The notes under the pieces are model-generated. The model did no database searches and was not told the origin of the DNA. It saw nothing but the letters and a program-made list of their open reading frames with translations. A stretch of 64,000 nucleotides of DNA from an uncultured Acetatifactor sp. (GTDB taxonomy: Bacteria > Bacillota > Clostridia > Lachnospirales > Lachnospiraceae), in NCBI GenBank assembly GCA_947581865.1, contig CANPWA010000004.1, positions 1-64,000 on the forward strand, in the 5' to 3' direction. Positions 40,284-51,700 of this stretch are shown here, one piece after another (positions within the stretch are counted from its first letter, which is position 1; each line of letters begins with the position of its first letter). Both the position numbers and the translations under genes were made by a program.

Positions 40284-41993
40284 CTATTTTGCATTTTTCT
40301 TCTTAGCGATCGCCGCAAAGGTCTGAATCCCTTCAAATACAAGGAAGAGCGCCAGCACCACCATCGCCGCCGCGAACAGAAGCTGGAACCAGTCGCCCCA
40401 CTGTGCGGTTCCGCCGCTCACCATGCCGATCTTTCCGATAATGGTCATCACCAGACTGGTGATGGTAGCGATCAGCATGAATGCCATGGGAATGTAGAAC
40501 ATCTTGTTGTTCTTGCCCGCGTTGCCCAGCCATGCAGCCACCGCCATCAGGGCGATCCCTGCCAGCAGCTGGTTGGCCGCGCCGAACAACCCCCAGATCT
40601 GGCTTAAGCTTAAACCTCCCAGCACACATCCGATGACCACCATCAGAAGGGTTCCGGTCAGGGGATAAGCCAGCACCTTGCGGATGCCTTTGGCATCTTT
40701 ATAAGTAGCTTCTCCTTCCTTCAGGAACAACTCGCTGAACATGAAGCGGCTCAGACGGGTACCCGTGTCCAGACTGGTCAGTGCAAATACAGACACTGCC
40801 AGGGTCAGCAACGCGTAAACCGTGCCGTATACAGAGGTCTCGGAAGTGCCAAACATCGTAGCTACGCCTGCCGCAAACGCTGCGGAAGGAGAACCGAACT
40901 CACCGTTCGTATAAGCACTGTACACCATACCTACCGCGATCAGAGCCACAATTCCAAGAGCGGATTCGATCAGCATGGAGCCGTAACCGATGGGCTTGGC
41001 ATCCTTCTCGCTGGCAAGCTGCTTGGAGGAAGTTCCCGTGGAGATCAGGCTGTGGAAACCGGAGCAGGCTCCGCATGCCACTGTGATAAACAGCGCGGGG
41101 AACAGAGAACCGATGGAAGTGTTCATGCTCGTAAATACCGGCATATCAAAGGAAGCCGTCCCGGTGATCGCGGCAAAAAAGATACCGAATACCGCAACGA
41201 TCATCATCGCATAAAGCAGGAAGCTGGACAGATAATCACGGGGCTGCAGCAGGATCCATACCGGCACCAGGGATGCGATGGTGATATAAGCGCCGATCAC
41301 CACGATCCAGGCTACACGCCCCATGGCAAAGCCCACATTCAGTCCCAGAACCAGCATCAGCACAATGCCGATGATCCCGGCGATGGTCGCGGGCAGCGTC
41401 TTTACGCCGAAACGGTTGGTCATCACACCATAAAGGATCGCCAGCGCGACAAACAAAAGGGAAATGATAGCGGTAGTCTCTGTGCCCGCCGGGTTGGTGG
41501 TAAAGCCGAACGCGTTGTCGGAGGCAAAGGTTCCTGCCACCACATTCACAAAGGAAGCGATCACCAGGATCAGAACCAGCAGCGCGAAGATGATAAACAG
41601 CTTCTTTGCCCTGGAACCCATGGAATCCTGAATGATCTCACCCACAGACTTTCCGTCGTGCCGGATGGAGGCAAACAGGGAACCGAAATCCTGCAGCCCT
41701 CCGAAGAAAATACCGCCGATCACACACCATAGAAATACGGGTAGCCATCCGAAAACGGACGCCTGAATCGGACCGTTGATAGGACCTGCGCCTGCGATGG
41801 AAGAAAAATGATGTCCCATCAATACTGCGGGCTTGGCTGCGACGTAATCCACGCCGTCCTCCTTCTCCACAGCAGGCGTCTTTCTGTTGGGGTCGATCCC
41901 CCACTGCTTTGCAAGCCATGAGCCATAGAATATGTAGCCCATAACCAGCAACGCGATTGCTGCCACGATGATCAAGATAGCAGTCATGTTCAT
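40284..41993 (-). CDS. cstA: Carbon starvation protein CstA family transporter
   Basis: YVAAKPAVLMGHHFSSIAGAGPINGPIQASVFGWLPVFLW and many TM segments. Confidence 0.95.
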   Translation of the reverse strand: MNMTAILIIVAAIALLVMGYIFYGSWLAKQWGIDPNRKTPAVEKEDGVDYVAAKPAVLMGHHFSSIAGAGPINGPIQASVFGWLPVFLWCVIGGIFFGGLQDFGSLFASIRHDGKSVGEIIQDSMGSRAKKLFIIFALLVLILVIASFVNVVAGTFASDNAFGFTTNPAGTETTAIISLLFVALAILYGVMTNRFGVKTLPATIAGIIGIVLMLVLGLNVGFAMGRVAWIVVIGAYITIASLVPVWILLQPRDYLSSFLLYAMMIVAVFGIFFAAITGTASFDMPVFTSMNTSIGSLFPALFITVACGACSGFHSLISTGTSSKQLASEKDAKPIGYGSMLIESALGIVALIAVGMVYSAYTNGEFGSPSAAFAAGVATMFGTSETSVYGTVYALLTLAVSVFALTSLDTGTRLSRFMFSELFLKEGEATYKDAKGIRKVLAYPLTGTLLMVVIGCVLGGLSLSQIWGLFGAANQLLAGIALMAVAAWLGNAGKNNKMFYIPMAFMLIATITSLVMTIIGKIGMVSGGTAQWGDWFQLLFAAAMVVLALFLVFEGIQTFAAIAKKKNAK

Positions 41994-42013
41994 ACACCTC
42001 TCTTTTGATAAAA

Positions 42014-42517
42014 TTACTTTATATTGCGAAAGAGCTTCCTCAGATCCCTGCCCCGCCTGTTAAAGGACAGCTCTCCTGTGGAAAGCTCTAAAGCAACCAC
42101 ACTGTAATGGCTCCACCCCTGCAGGGTGAAACGATAACTTTGATAATGCTTTACGGAACGGATATGATCCTTTGCCTCCCGGGAGATCTCCTCCGCCAGA
42201 ATGATCAGCACGATATCACTGCTTCGGTGACTGTAATGGGGTTTTACCCGGGACAGCCCCTCCGTCCACGCCCTCTCGTCCAAAAACTTCACCCGCTCAG
42301 CCGTTAATGACCGTTCGGTCGCAAAAAACACATATTCATGGGCTTCCGCCTCCGAAATCTTCGCCCGCCTCACCAGAACATACCTCTCATCGTGGGAGTG
42401 AAAGACTGCCTCCGCGGCGAAGGGTGCCGCCGCATGCTCCGTCTCGATATTATAATATTGTCTGTATGACTGTAACAGCGATTCCAGCGCCTCCGAAACC
42501 GTCATGCCCGCGCTCAC
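42014..42517 (-). CDS. Conserved hypothetical protein
   Basis: Coding-like ORF immediately downstream of 42535+ region, same strand as cstA; no recognised domain. Confidence 0.65.
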   Translation of the reverse strand: MSAGMTVSEALESLLQSYRQYYNIETEHAAAPFAAEAVFHSHDERYVLVRRAKISEAEAHEYVFFATERSLTAERVKFLDERAWTEGLSRVKPHYSHRSSDIVLIILAEEISREAKDHIRSVKHYQSYRFTLQGWSHYSVVALELSTGELSFNRRGRDLRKLFRNIK

Positions 42518-42560
42518 CGTATTTCACCTTCCTATATATTCCTGGCTTGATATGCCTGCT

Positions 42561-42935
42561 TCATGCGTTGTTGTCTGTCGGTTTCCCGCACACTGCGTCC
42601 GGCGCCAGCTCTGCCATACACTCCATCACGATCTTTGCCGCCTTCGTGCCGGGCAGCTCGATCTGCGCCAGCTCTCCGGACTCTCCGCAGATGACCAGAT
42701 GCTCCATCGGAAATTCTCCCCGGCCGCAGCACAGCTTCGCCGGAACCAGCATCACCCGGCGGAAATATCTGCGGATCCCCGTATAAGGTATGTAATAAGC
42801 CTTTCGCATAGACCGGAAAAAGAAATGTCTTTCCCCAAAATAAACCCTGCCGATCTTCCGCCCGGTCTTCCATTCCTCCGCCAGCCCTTCCGGCTCCTGC
42901 TCCCCGGAATCCGAAACCAAAGGATAAAATCTCAT
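42561..42935 (-). CDS. Hypothetical protein
   Basis: Start likely MRFYPLVSDSGEQ; RKIGRVYFGERHFFFRSMRKAYYIPYTGIRRYFRRVMLVPAKLCCGRG. Confidence 0.65.
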   Translation of the reverse strand: MRFYPLVSDSGEQEPEGLAEEWKTGRKIGRVYFGERHFFFRSMRKAYYIPYTGIRRYFRRVMLVPAKLCCGRGEFPMEHLVICGESGELAQIELPGTKAAKIVMECMAELAPDAVCGKPTDNNA

Positions 42936-42974
42936 TCCTTCCACTCCTCCATACAACATCTGACATTTTAGCAC

Positions 42975-43012
42975 ATTATTTACCACTTTACAACAGCAAA
43001 GTGGTAAATAAT
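42975..43012. repeat. Perfect 15-bp inverted repeat (terminator or operator)
   Basis: ATTATTTACCACTTT-acaacagc-AAAGTGGTAAATAAT. Confidence 0.6.
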
Positions 43013-43023
43013 TGTGAATCTGT

Positions 43024-45051
43024 CTATTTCAAAAGCACAAATTTTTCATTTTCATAAGATAAATCATAATTCAGCGTCTCTATAAACCCTTGTATAAGAC
43101 GGAGTTTTTCTTCCTTCTCCACAATTTTTTCCTGTCTGCTCTGAGGCACCTGCGCCGCCTTGAGCCCGGCTGCCCCTTCCGTCATATAAAGATAATATTC
43201 CCTGTCCAGCAGGATGACCGGCCGCTGTCTTCTGCCGTTTTCCACTTCTTCGGTCAGATTGTTCAGATCTGCCTCCATCACCCCATAGACATAAGAATCC
43301 AAATCGCTCCAGGTATTGAATGCGGGCGGCATTGCAAGATAATAGGACATGGCCGGAATCCCGCCAAAGAGTATGACCTCCCGCCCCCGCAGCCCCTGCT
43401 CCTCTAAGTAACCGGTAAGCCCCGTCATCCATTCCGCGCGCTCCGGGGTCATTTTCACGCCTCGCAGGATTTCATTGTTCTCCACCGTCGCCGTGGCGTT
43501 CCGGATTCCCGTGGCCTCCGCAAACACAAACCCTGCCCCAAACAGAACGCTTTGGAACAAAAACAGCGCAAGAAACGCCGTCATCACAGCCTTTGCCGGG
43601 AAAGAACAGACGATCAGGCGAAAGCGTTTTCCATATTCCCATACAGGCTTTCCCCCACGGATAAATTGCCGACATTGCCAGAGCGTGTAGGGACAGGCCA
43701 CAAAGAGATTGTTTAAACTGGGGAGATTTTTATTGTTGCTGCCGATGGATGTCAACAGCACCACCAGGACCACCAGCCCTGAGATCAGCTTCTCCTCCTT
43801 CGGGGCATCCGGATGAAAAATCCGCACTGCCGCGACTCCGAGCGTGAGCATCAGGAACAATACCCCCGGACGCTGCATCGGCCCGTAGGTGTGATAGTCC
43901 AGCGAACAGAAGCCTCTACCATAAAGCCAGACCAGCATCAGCACGGCGACCGCGCCAAACCAGATATGCAATAGTCTCCAGACAAATTTTCCGCCGCGGG
44001 ACAACAGTGCCGTATTTGTAACACCTGTTATTTTTAGTTCCGCTCCTGTATTTTTCCGCGCGCGTCCCCGCAGGGCCGCCCACGCCGCTCCAAAGACTGC
44101 CATGCCGCCCAGCACGATGATCCCGATCCGCTTTGCCCAGTACAGATTTTCAATATAATCATGAATTAACCCTTCCAGCATGGCTCCGGCCTTGTAATCC
44201 GCGGCATTGTCCGTCATGGCAAACAGCCGCAGGATTCCCGCAGCATAGTTGTCAATGCCATATCGGATATGAAGACAGCCCAGCATCACTGCCAGCGCGC
44301 ACAGATACCCTCCCAGACACCATCCGGTGCAGCGGGCCGCAAGGCGAATCCCCTCACCTGCAATCCCCTGACTGCCTTTTCCTCCAGAACTTTGAGCACC
44401 TGCCGCCCTCTCCCCTGCCGCCAGGAACGCATAAACCCACACCGCCACGATCAAAGCTGCCTGAGGCAGATTGGAAAAACGCACGAAAACATTGGCACCC
44501 AGGCAGATGCCCGCCCCAAAGAGCCAGCCCATCTTCTCCTCAACAAGCCCCTGATACAGAAAAACCACGCCGAGCAGAAAGAACACATAGGTCAGATAAT
44601 TATAGAGCAGAGCCGTGGGGCACCAGCAAAGACTGACCGCCGCCATCTCACCGACAAACGCGATCCCGCCGGAGATGCCGAGCCTCCTTGTACAAAACCA
44701 ATATCCCAGAATTGCCAACAGACTGACAAACAGCCCTGTATAAAGGTTCATCCCCACAAGGGAACCTGCCCCGGGAAGCCCGGTGAGGAAATGCCCTGTC
44801 ACATTGGCAAGGTAGGTGGCAAACTTCCACATGGATTCCATACGCTCCATATAGACAAAGTTTCCATAATTATATCCCGTGTCCCAAAAGTCCAGCCCCC
44901 AATGGATATGCCGCAGCGGATACCAAAAAAGAACTGTCAGCAGCAGGGGTTCCCAAAAGGATCCCGCCGTCTTCTGTCCCCTCCTGTCATCTGCCCTCCG
45001 TTTCCTATTCTGCCATTTTCCTGTCCCAACGGTTAATCTGTTATCTGCCAT
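43024..45051 (-). CDS. Polytopic membrane protein (glycosyltransferase-like/surface polymer)
   Basis: Many TM segments with WGLDFWDTGYNYGNFVYMERME near the N-terminus. Confidence 0.7.
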   Translation of the reverse strand: MADNRLTVGTGKWQNRKRRADDRRGQKTAGSFWEPLLLTVLFWYPLRHIHWGLDFWDTGYNYGNFVYMERMESMWKFATYLANVTGHFLTGLPGAGSLVGMNLYTGLFVSLLAILGYWFCTRRLGISGGIAFVGEMAAVSLCWCPTALLYNYLTYVFFLLGVVFLYQGLVEEKMGWLFGAGICLGANVFVRFSNLPQAALIVAVWVYAFLAAGERAAGAQSSGGKGSQGIAGEGIRLAARCTGWCLGGYLCALAVMLGCLHIRYGIDNYAAGILRLFAMTDNAADYKAGAMLEGLIHDYIENLYWAKRIGIIVLGGMAVFGAAWAALRGRARKNTGAELKITGVTNTALLSRGGKFVWRLLHIWFGAVAVLMLVWLYGRGFCSLDYHTYGPMQRPGVLFLMLTLGVAAVRIFHPDAPKEEKLISGLVVLVVLLTSIGSNNKNLPSLNNLFVACPYTLWQCRQFIRGGKPVWEYGKRFRLIVCSFPAKAVMTAFLALFLFQSVLFGAGFVFAEATGIRNATATVENNEILRGVKMTPERAEWMTGLTGYLEEQGLRGREVILFGGIPAMSYYLAMPPAFNTWSDLDSYVYGVMEADLNNLTEEVENGRRQRPVILLDREYYLYMTEGAAGLKAAQVPQSRQEKIVEKEEKLRLIQGFIETLNYDLSYENEKFVLLK

Positions 45052-45109
45052 AAATCTGCCGCAGCTCCCAATTGCATGTTATTATATAGTTTATCTATTA
45101 AATCCTGTT

Positions 45110-46291
45110 TTAAGCAAACATTTCGTCCGCTCTGCGGACCGCCTCAAGCAGTTTATTCCAAAGCCTTCCCACACCGGGCAGCCTGCCCAGCAATCTTCCC
45201 AGCCCTTTCACGACAAAACTGCGTGCCGCCTCCACAATAACACCTGTTATAAATATGAGACATACTGCTATAAAGGTCCATAGGATCAACTCCGGCACCG
45301 ACTGAATCCTGTCTGCCCCAAACCACCCCGGCCAGTTGTACCTTAAGCCGATGTTTTCATGGAACAGATACACCCCCAGCACACAGGGCGAGACCATAGC
45401 CGCGCAGTCCGCGGTGAACCCCTTATCCCTGCCGTGCAGAAACCACCCGAACAGCCCCACTGCCGCCGCCAGCACAAACAGATGATTATATTCAAAACTG
45501 ATCTTCAGGATCAGACCGAATTTCCCGCTTTGCAGATACGCTCCCCTGAGCAGCCCCATCTCCAGGAGGGCTGCCGCGCAGCCTGCCGCATACAGCCCGA
45601 GACACTTCCACCTGTTTTCCAACAGCCTGATTCCATATTTTCTGATATATGCCGCTGTCAGAAATACACACAGATACCAGATCATATCATACCCCTGCCC
45701 GTCCCCCTCCAGCCGGAAAGGGAGAATAGATTTTGTCAGGCAGAATACCCCGAGGAGCATGATTAAAACAAGTTTTAACTGCCCTTTTGTCATTCTTTTG
45801 ACCGCAGATCCCACAAACGGAAGCAGCAGATAAAAATAAACATACGCGCTCATAAACCAATAATGCCCCATGGACACCGGAAACAAAAGCGTCAGAAAAT
45901 AATGCGTGTTTACCTCCTTTGCCGGAACGATCCCCAACGCCCATGCCGCCAGCCCCACGCCCACGGAATACATCCAGATCTGCAGATACAGCCCAAGCAG
46001 CCTGCCCGGCTTAAAAGAGGATTCACTCAGAAAATACCCGGTGAGGAGCATATAGCAGTTTACCGCCACGATACAGAGCGCCTCCAGCGCCCATGCCGCC
46101 AGCCCCACACCGCTCATCTTCGGAGCCGACACATCGCCCAGCAAATTTCCCTTGCCCAGAAAATGCAGCGTCACCACCATCATCATGGCGACACAGCGCA
46201 GTTTCTCCAGATTCTTTTGTCTGCTCTTTCCCTTCCCAGTCATCCGCCGCTCCTCACACATTCTTCCATAAAACCGCGGTCCCTGCCGCAT
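45110..46291 (-). CDS. Acyltransferase 3 family membrane protein
   Basis: KNLEKLRCVAMMMVVTLHFLGKG, YWFMSAYVYFYLLLPFV. Confidence 0.88.
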   Translation of the reverse strand: MRQGPRFYGRMCEERRMTGKGKSRQKNLEKLRCVAMMMVVTLHFLGKGNLLGDVSAPKMSGVGLAAWALEALCIVAVNCYMLLTGYFLSESSFKPGRLLGLYLQIWMYSVGVGLAAWALGIVPAKEVNTHYFLTLLFPVSMGHYWFMSAYVYFYLLLPFVGSAVKRMTKGQLKLVLIMLLGVFCLTKSILPFRLEGDGQGYDMIWYLCVFLTAAYIRKYGIRLLENRWKCLGLYAAGCAAALLEMGLLRGAYLQSGKFGLILKISFEYNHLFVLAAAVGLFGWFLHGRDKGFTADCAAMVSPCVLGVYLFHENIGLRYNWPGWFGADRIQSVPELILWTFIAVCLIFITGVIVEAARSFVVKGLGRLLGRLPGVGRLWNKLLEAVRRADEMFA

Positions 46292-46385
46292 CCACAGCTA
46301 CTATTCTATACTGATTTGCCCTCATCGTCAATGATTCTGTCCGCTGCCCGCGCCCGCCGTCTGTCCGCTGCCCGCGCCTGCCCGA

Positions 46386-46886
46386 TTATCCCGTCTGTGT
46401 TTTTTCCAGTTTTAAAAGAAAGCGCTTTCTTTCCATTCCTCCCGCATATCCCGTCAGGCTCCCGTCTGCGCCGGTCACTCTGTGACAGGGTACGATGATC
46501 GATACGGCATTCCTCGCCACCGCTCCTCCCACCGCCCGGGCAGACATTCCCGCCAGCCCTCTTTTCCGCGCAAGCTCTCCCGCGACCGCCCCGTAGGTGG
46601 TTGTCTTGCCGTAGGGGATCCGGCAGAGGATTTCCCATACGTCCTTTTGAAACGCGCTCCCTGCCAAATGAAGCGGCGGTCGAAAATCCGGCTCCGTTCC
46701 CGAAAAATAGATATCCAGCCAATTCCTTGTCTGTTCCAATACAGGCACCTCTTTTTCCTGATATTCCCTTCCCAGACCGCGGGCATAAAACTTTTGCCCC
46801 TCAAACCATAATCCCGTCAGCGCGCCCTCATCTGCCGCCAGCAGGATATTCCCAACGGGCGATGTGTAATTAGTTATATACCGCAT
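46386..46886 (-). CDS. ogt: Methylated-DNA--[protein]-cysteine S-methyltransferase
   Basis: FQKDVWEILCRIPYGKTTTYGAVA, ARAVGGAVARNAVSIIVPCHRVTGADGSLTGYAGG; start at MRYITNYTSPVGN. Confidence 0.93.
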   Translation of the reverse strand: MRYITNYTSPVGNILLAADEGALTGLWFEGQKFYARGLGREYQEKEVPVLEQTRNWLDIYFSGTEPDFRPPLHLAGSAFQKDVWEILCRIPYGKTTTYGAVAGELARKRGLAGMSARAVGGAVARNAVSIIVPCHRVTGADGSLTGYAGGMERKRFLLKLEKTQTG

Positions 46887-46984
46887 TTTACCTCTCCGAT
46901 CTTCTGACATCACTTTCCAAAAGGAATGCCTTGATTTTATTATACATAAACGCCACGGAACATACAACCAATGATCCCGCTTTT

Positions 46985-47084
46985 GCCCGCGGGAAATGTG
47001 ATCCTGCTCTGCCACAGATGCCGCTTTGCCCACGGGCAATGTGATCCTGCTCTGCCACGGATGCCGCTTTGCCCGCGGCATCCG
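46985..47084. repeat. 43-bp tandem repeat, ~2.3 copies
   Basis: gcccgcgggaaatgtgatcctgctctgccacagatgccgcttt / gcccacgggcaatgtgatcctgctctgccacggatgccgcttt / gcccgcggcatccg. Confidence 0.85.
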
Positions 47085-47099
47085 AAAGACCCTCACACG

Positions 47100-47134
47100 A
47101 AAAAGGAATCTCCGGTGTTTGGCACAACCGGAGA
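47100..47134 (-). terminator. Rho-independent terminator after gltD
   Basis: Minus strand: TCTCCGGT-tgtgccaaac-ACCGGAGA followed by TTCCTTTTT. Confidence 0.7.
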
Positions 47135-47227
47135 CTCCCATCTTTTCTTTTTGTCAGTTTTCTTTCTATCTTTTTTCTTTCTGTCTGTTTTCCTTTTGTG
47201 TGTTTTCTTTAATTTATGTGATCCCGT

Positions 47228-48721
<1,494 letters not shown>

Positions 48722-48733
48722 CCTATTATCCTC

Positions 48734-51700
48734 CTATTTCCTCGTGTTCGCGTAAAATGCCTCGATCTGTGCCTGCTCCGCGCTCAGCCCCTTCTCCTCC
48801 ATCTGCACGATGGTCTTTAACACTCTCTCATAATCGTGAGGAATGATCTTTTTGAACTTGGGCAGATACTCGCCGAAGTGATCCAGCACTTCCTTGCCCT
48901 TCACGGAATTGGTCAGCGCCACATGCTCCTGGATCATAGCTTTCAGCTCCAGCACATCATACTTGGAGGTAATCTCATGGGAAGAAACCATCTCCTTGTT
49001 CAGCCTCTTGTAGAGGTCATTGTTCTCATCCAGCACATAGGCGATACCGCCGCTCATGCCGGCGGCAAAGTTTTTGCCCGTGCCGCCCAGCACCACCACG
49101 CGGCCTCCTGTCATATACTCACAGCCGTGGTCTCCCACGCCTTCCACTACCGCGATGGCGCCGGAGTTTCTCACGCAGAACCGCTCTCCCGCCACGCCGT
49201 TGATGAACGCCTTTCCGCTGGTCGCACCGTACAGCGCCACATTGCCGATGATGATATTTTCTTCCGCCTTAAACTTGCTCCCCTGGGGAGGATATACGAT
49301 CAATTTGCCGCCGGAGAGCCCCTTGCCGAAGTAATCGTTGGAATCGCCCACCAGCTCCAGCGTCAGCCCCTTGGGAATAAACGCGCCGAAGGACTGTCCG
49401 CCCGCCCCGCGGCAGAGCACCCGGTAGGTATCCTCCTCCACGTCGTCCCCCAGCTTTTTGGTGATCTCGCTTCCGAGAATGGTTCCGAAGGCGCGGTCGG
49501 TGTTTGCCACATCCACCTCGATGCTGCGTTTCTGCCCGGCGGCGATCGCCTTCCCAAGCTGCTTTAACAGCACCTTCTCATCCATAGTCTTTTCCAGCTC
49601 GAAGTCATACACCTGCTTCGCGTCAAAGGTCACCTTCTGCCCGCTTCCCTCATAAGGGTTTGACAGGATGGCAGACAGATCCACCTTCCGCTGACGCTCG
49701 CTTAAGTTTTCCTTCACCTTCAGAAACTCTGTGTGACCCACCAGTTCATCCACCCTGTGCACCCCCAGCTTCGCCATATATTCCCGAAGCTCCTGGGCGA
49801 TAAATTTCATAAAGTTCTCCACATACTCGGGCTTGCCCCTGAAGTTCTTGCGCAGCTCCGGATTCTGTGTCGCCACGCCCACGGGGCAGGTGTCCAGATT
49901 ACATACCCGCATCATCACACAGCCCATGGTCACCAGGGGAGCGGTGGCAAAACCGAACTCTTCCGCACCCAGAATGGCGGCGATCGCCACATCCCGTCCG
50001 CTCATGAGCTTTCCGTCCGTCTCGATGCGCACCTTGTTCCGCAGCCCGTTCATGAGCAGCGTCTGATGGGTCTCCGCAAGTCCCAGCTCCCAGGGCAGCC
50101 CCGCGTTGTGGATGGAACTTCTGGGCGCCGCTCCGGTACCGCCGTCATAACCGGACACCAGGATCACCTGGGCGCCCGCCTTCGCCACACCGGCCGCCAC
50201 CGTGCCCACGCCTGCCTCAGACACCAGTTTCACGGAGATGCGCGCGTCCCGGTTGGCATTCTTCAGATCATAGATCAGCTGCGCCAGATCCTCGATGGAA
50301 TAAATATCGTGGTGGGGAGGCGGCGAGATCAGGGACACTCCGGGCGTGGAATGCCTGGTCTTGGCGATCCAGGGATACACCTTTCCGCCGGGCAGATGCC
50401 CGCCCTCGCCGGGCTTCGCGCCCTGCGCCATCTTGATCTGGATCTCCTGGGCGCTCACCAGATAGCGGCTGGTCACGCCGAAGCGTCCGCTTGCCACCTG
50501 CTTGATGGCAGAACACCGGTTCAGACCGTCCTCACCCACCGTGAGCCTCTCCAGATCCTCGCCGCCCTCGCCGGAATTGGATTTTCCGTGGAGACGGTTC
50601 ATGGCGATGGCCATGGTCTCATGGGCCTCCTTGGAGATGGATCCGTAGGACATGGCGCCTGTCTTAAACCGCGTCACGATGGACTCCACCGGCTCCACCT
50701 CCTCGATGGGCACGCCCTTTTTGGGGAAATTAAAGTCCATCAGTCCTCTCAGGTTCCGGATGGAATCCTCGTCGTTCACCAGCGCGGTGTACTGCTTGAA
50801 CATACCGTAATCGCCCCGCCTTGTGGACTCCTGTAACAGATGGATGGTGGCAGGATTGTAGAGATGCTCATCCGCCCCGCTTCTCGCCTTGTGATGCCCC
50901 GGGCTGTCCAGGGTCAGATCGTTCTGCAGCCCCAGCGGGTCAAAAGCCTGGGAGTGCAGCGCATCCACCTGTTTCTCGATATCCTTCAGCCCGATGCCGC
51001 CCACGCGGCTCACCGTATTGCAGAAATATTTTCCGATCACATCCTGATCCAGACCGATCGCCTCAAAGATCTGGGCGCCCGAGTAGGACTGGATGGTGCT
51101 GATCCCCATCTTGGAAGCGATCTTTACGATACCGTGCAGCACCGCGCTGTTGTAATCGTTCACCGCCGCATAATAGTCCTTATCCAGCATATGATTCTCG
51201 ATCAGCTCCATGATGGATTCCTGCGCCAGATAAGGATTGATGGCGGACGCGCCGTATCCCAGGAGGGTGGCAAAATGATGGACCTCCCTGGGCTCGCCTG
51301 TCTCCAGGATCAGAGCCAGACGGGTGCGCTTCTTGGTGCGCACCAGATACTGGTTCAGCGCGGACACGGCAAGCAGAGAGGGGATCGCCACATGGTTCTC
51401 GTCCACGCCCCTGTCGGAGAGGATCAGGATGTTCACACCGTCCCGATAAGCTCTGTCCACCTCCACAAACAGTCTGTCAATGGCCTTCTCCAGGCTCGTA
51501 TTCTTATAATAAGTGATGGGCACGACCTCCACCTTGAAGCCGTCCTCCTTCATATATTTGATCTTCAGAAGATCCGTGTTGGTGAGGATCGGATTGTTCA
51601 CCTTCAGCACATTGCAGTTGGAGGGCTTCTCCTCCAGCAGATTTCCCTCCGGCCCGATGTAGACCGTGGTGGAGGTCACGATCTCCTCGCGGATGGCGTC

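Noticed and set aside
47138-47220. T/C-rich low-complexity tract downstream of gltD
   Set aside because: Looks like simple low-complexity sequence next to a terminator; no repeat unit or motif.
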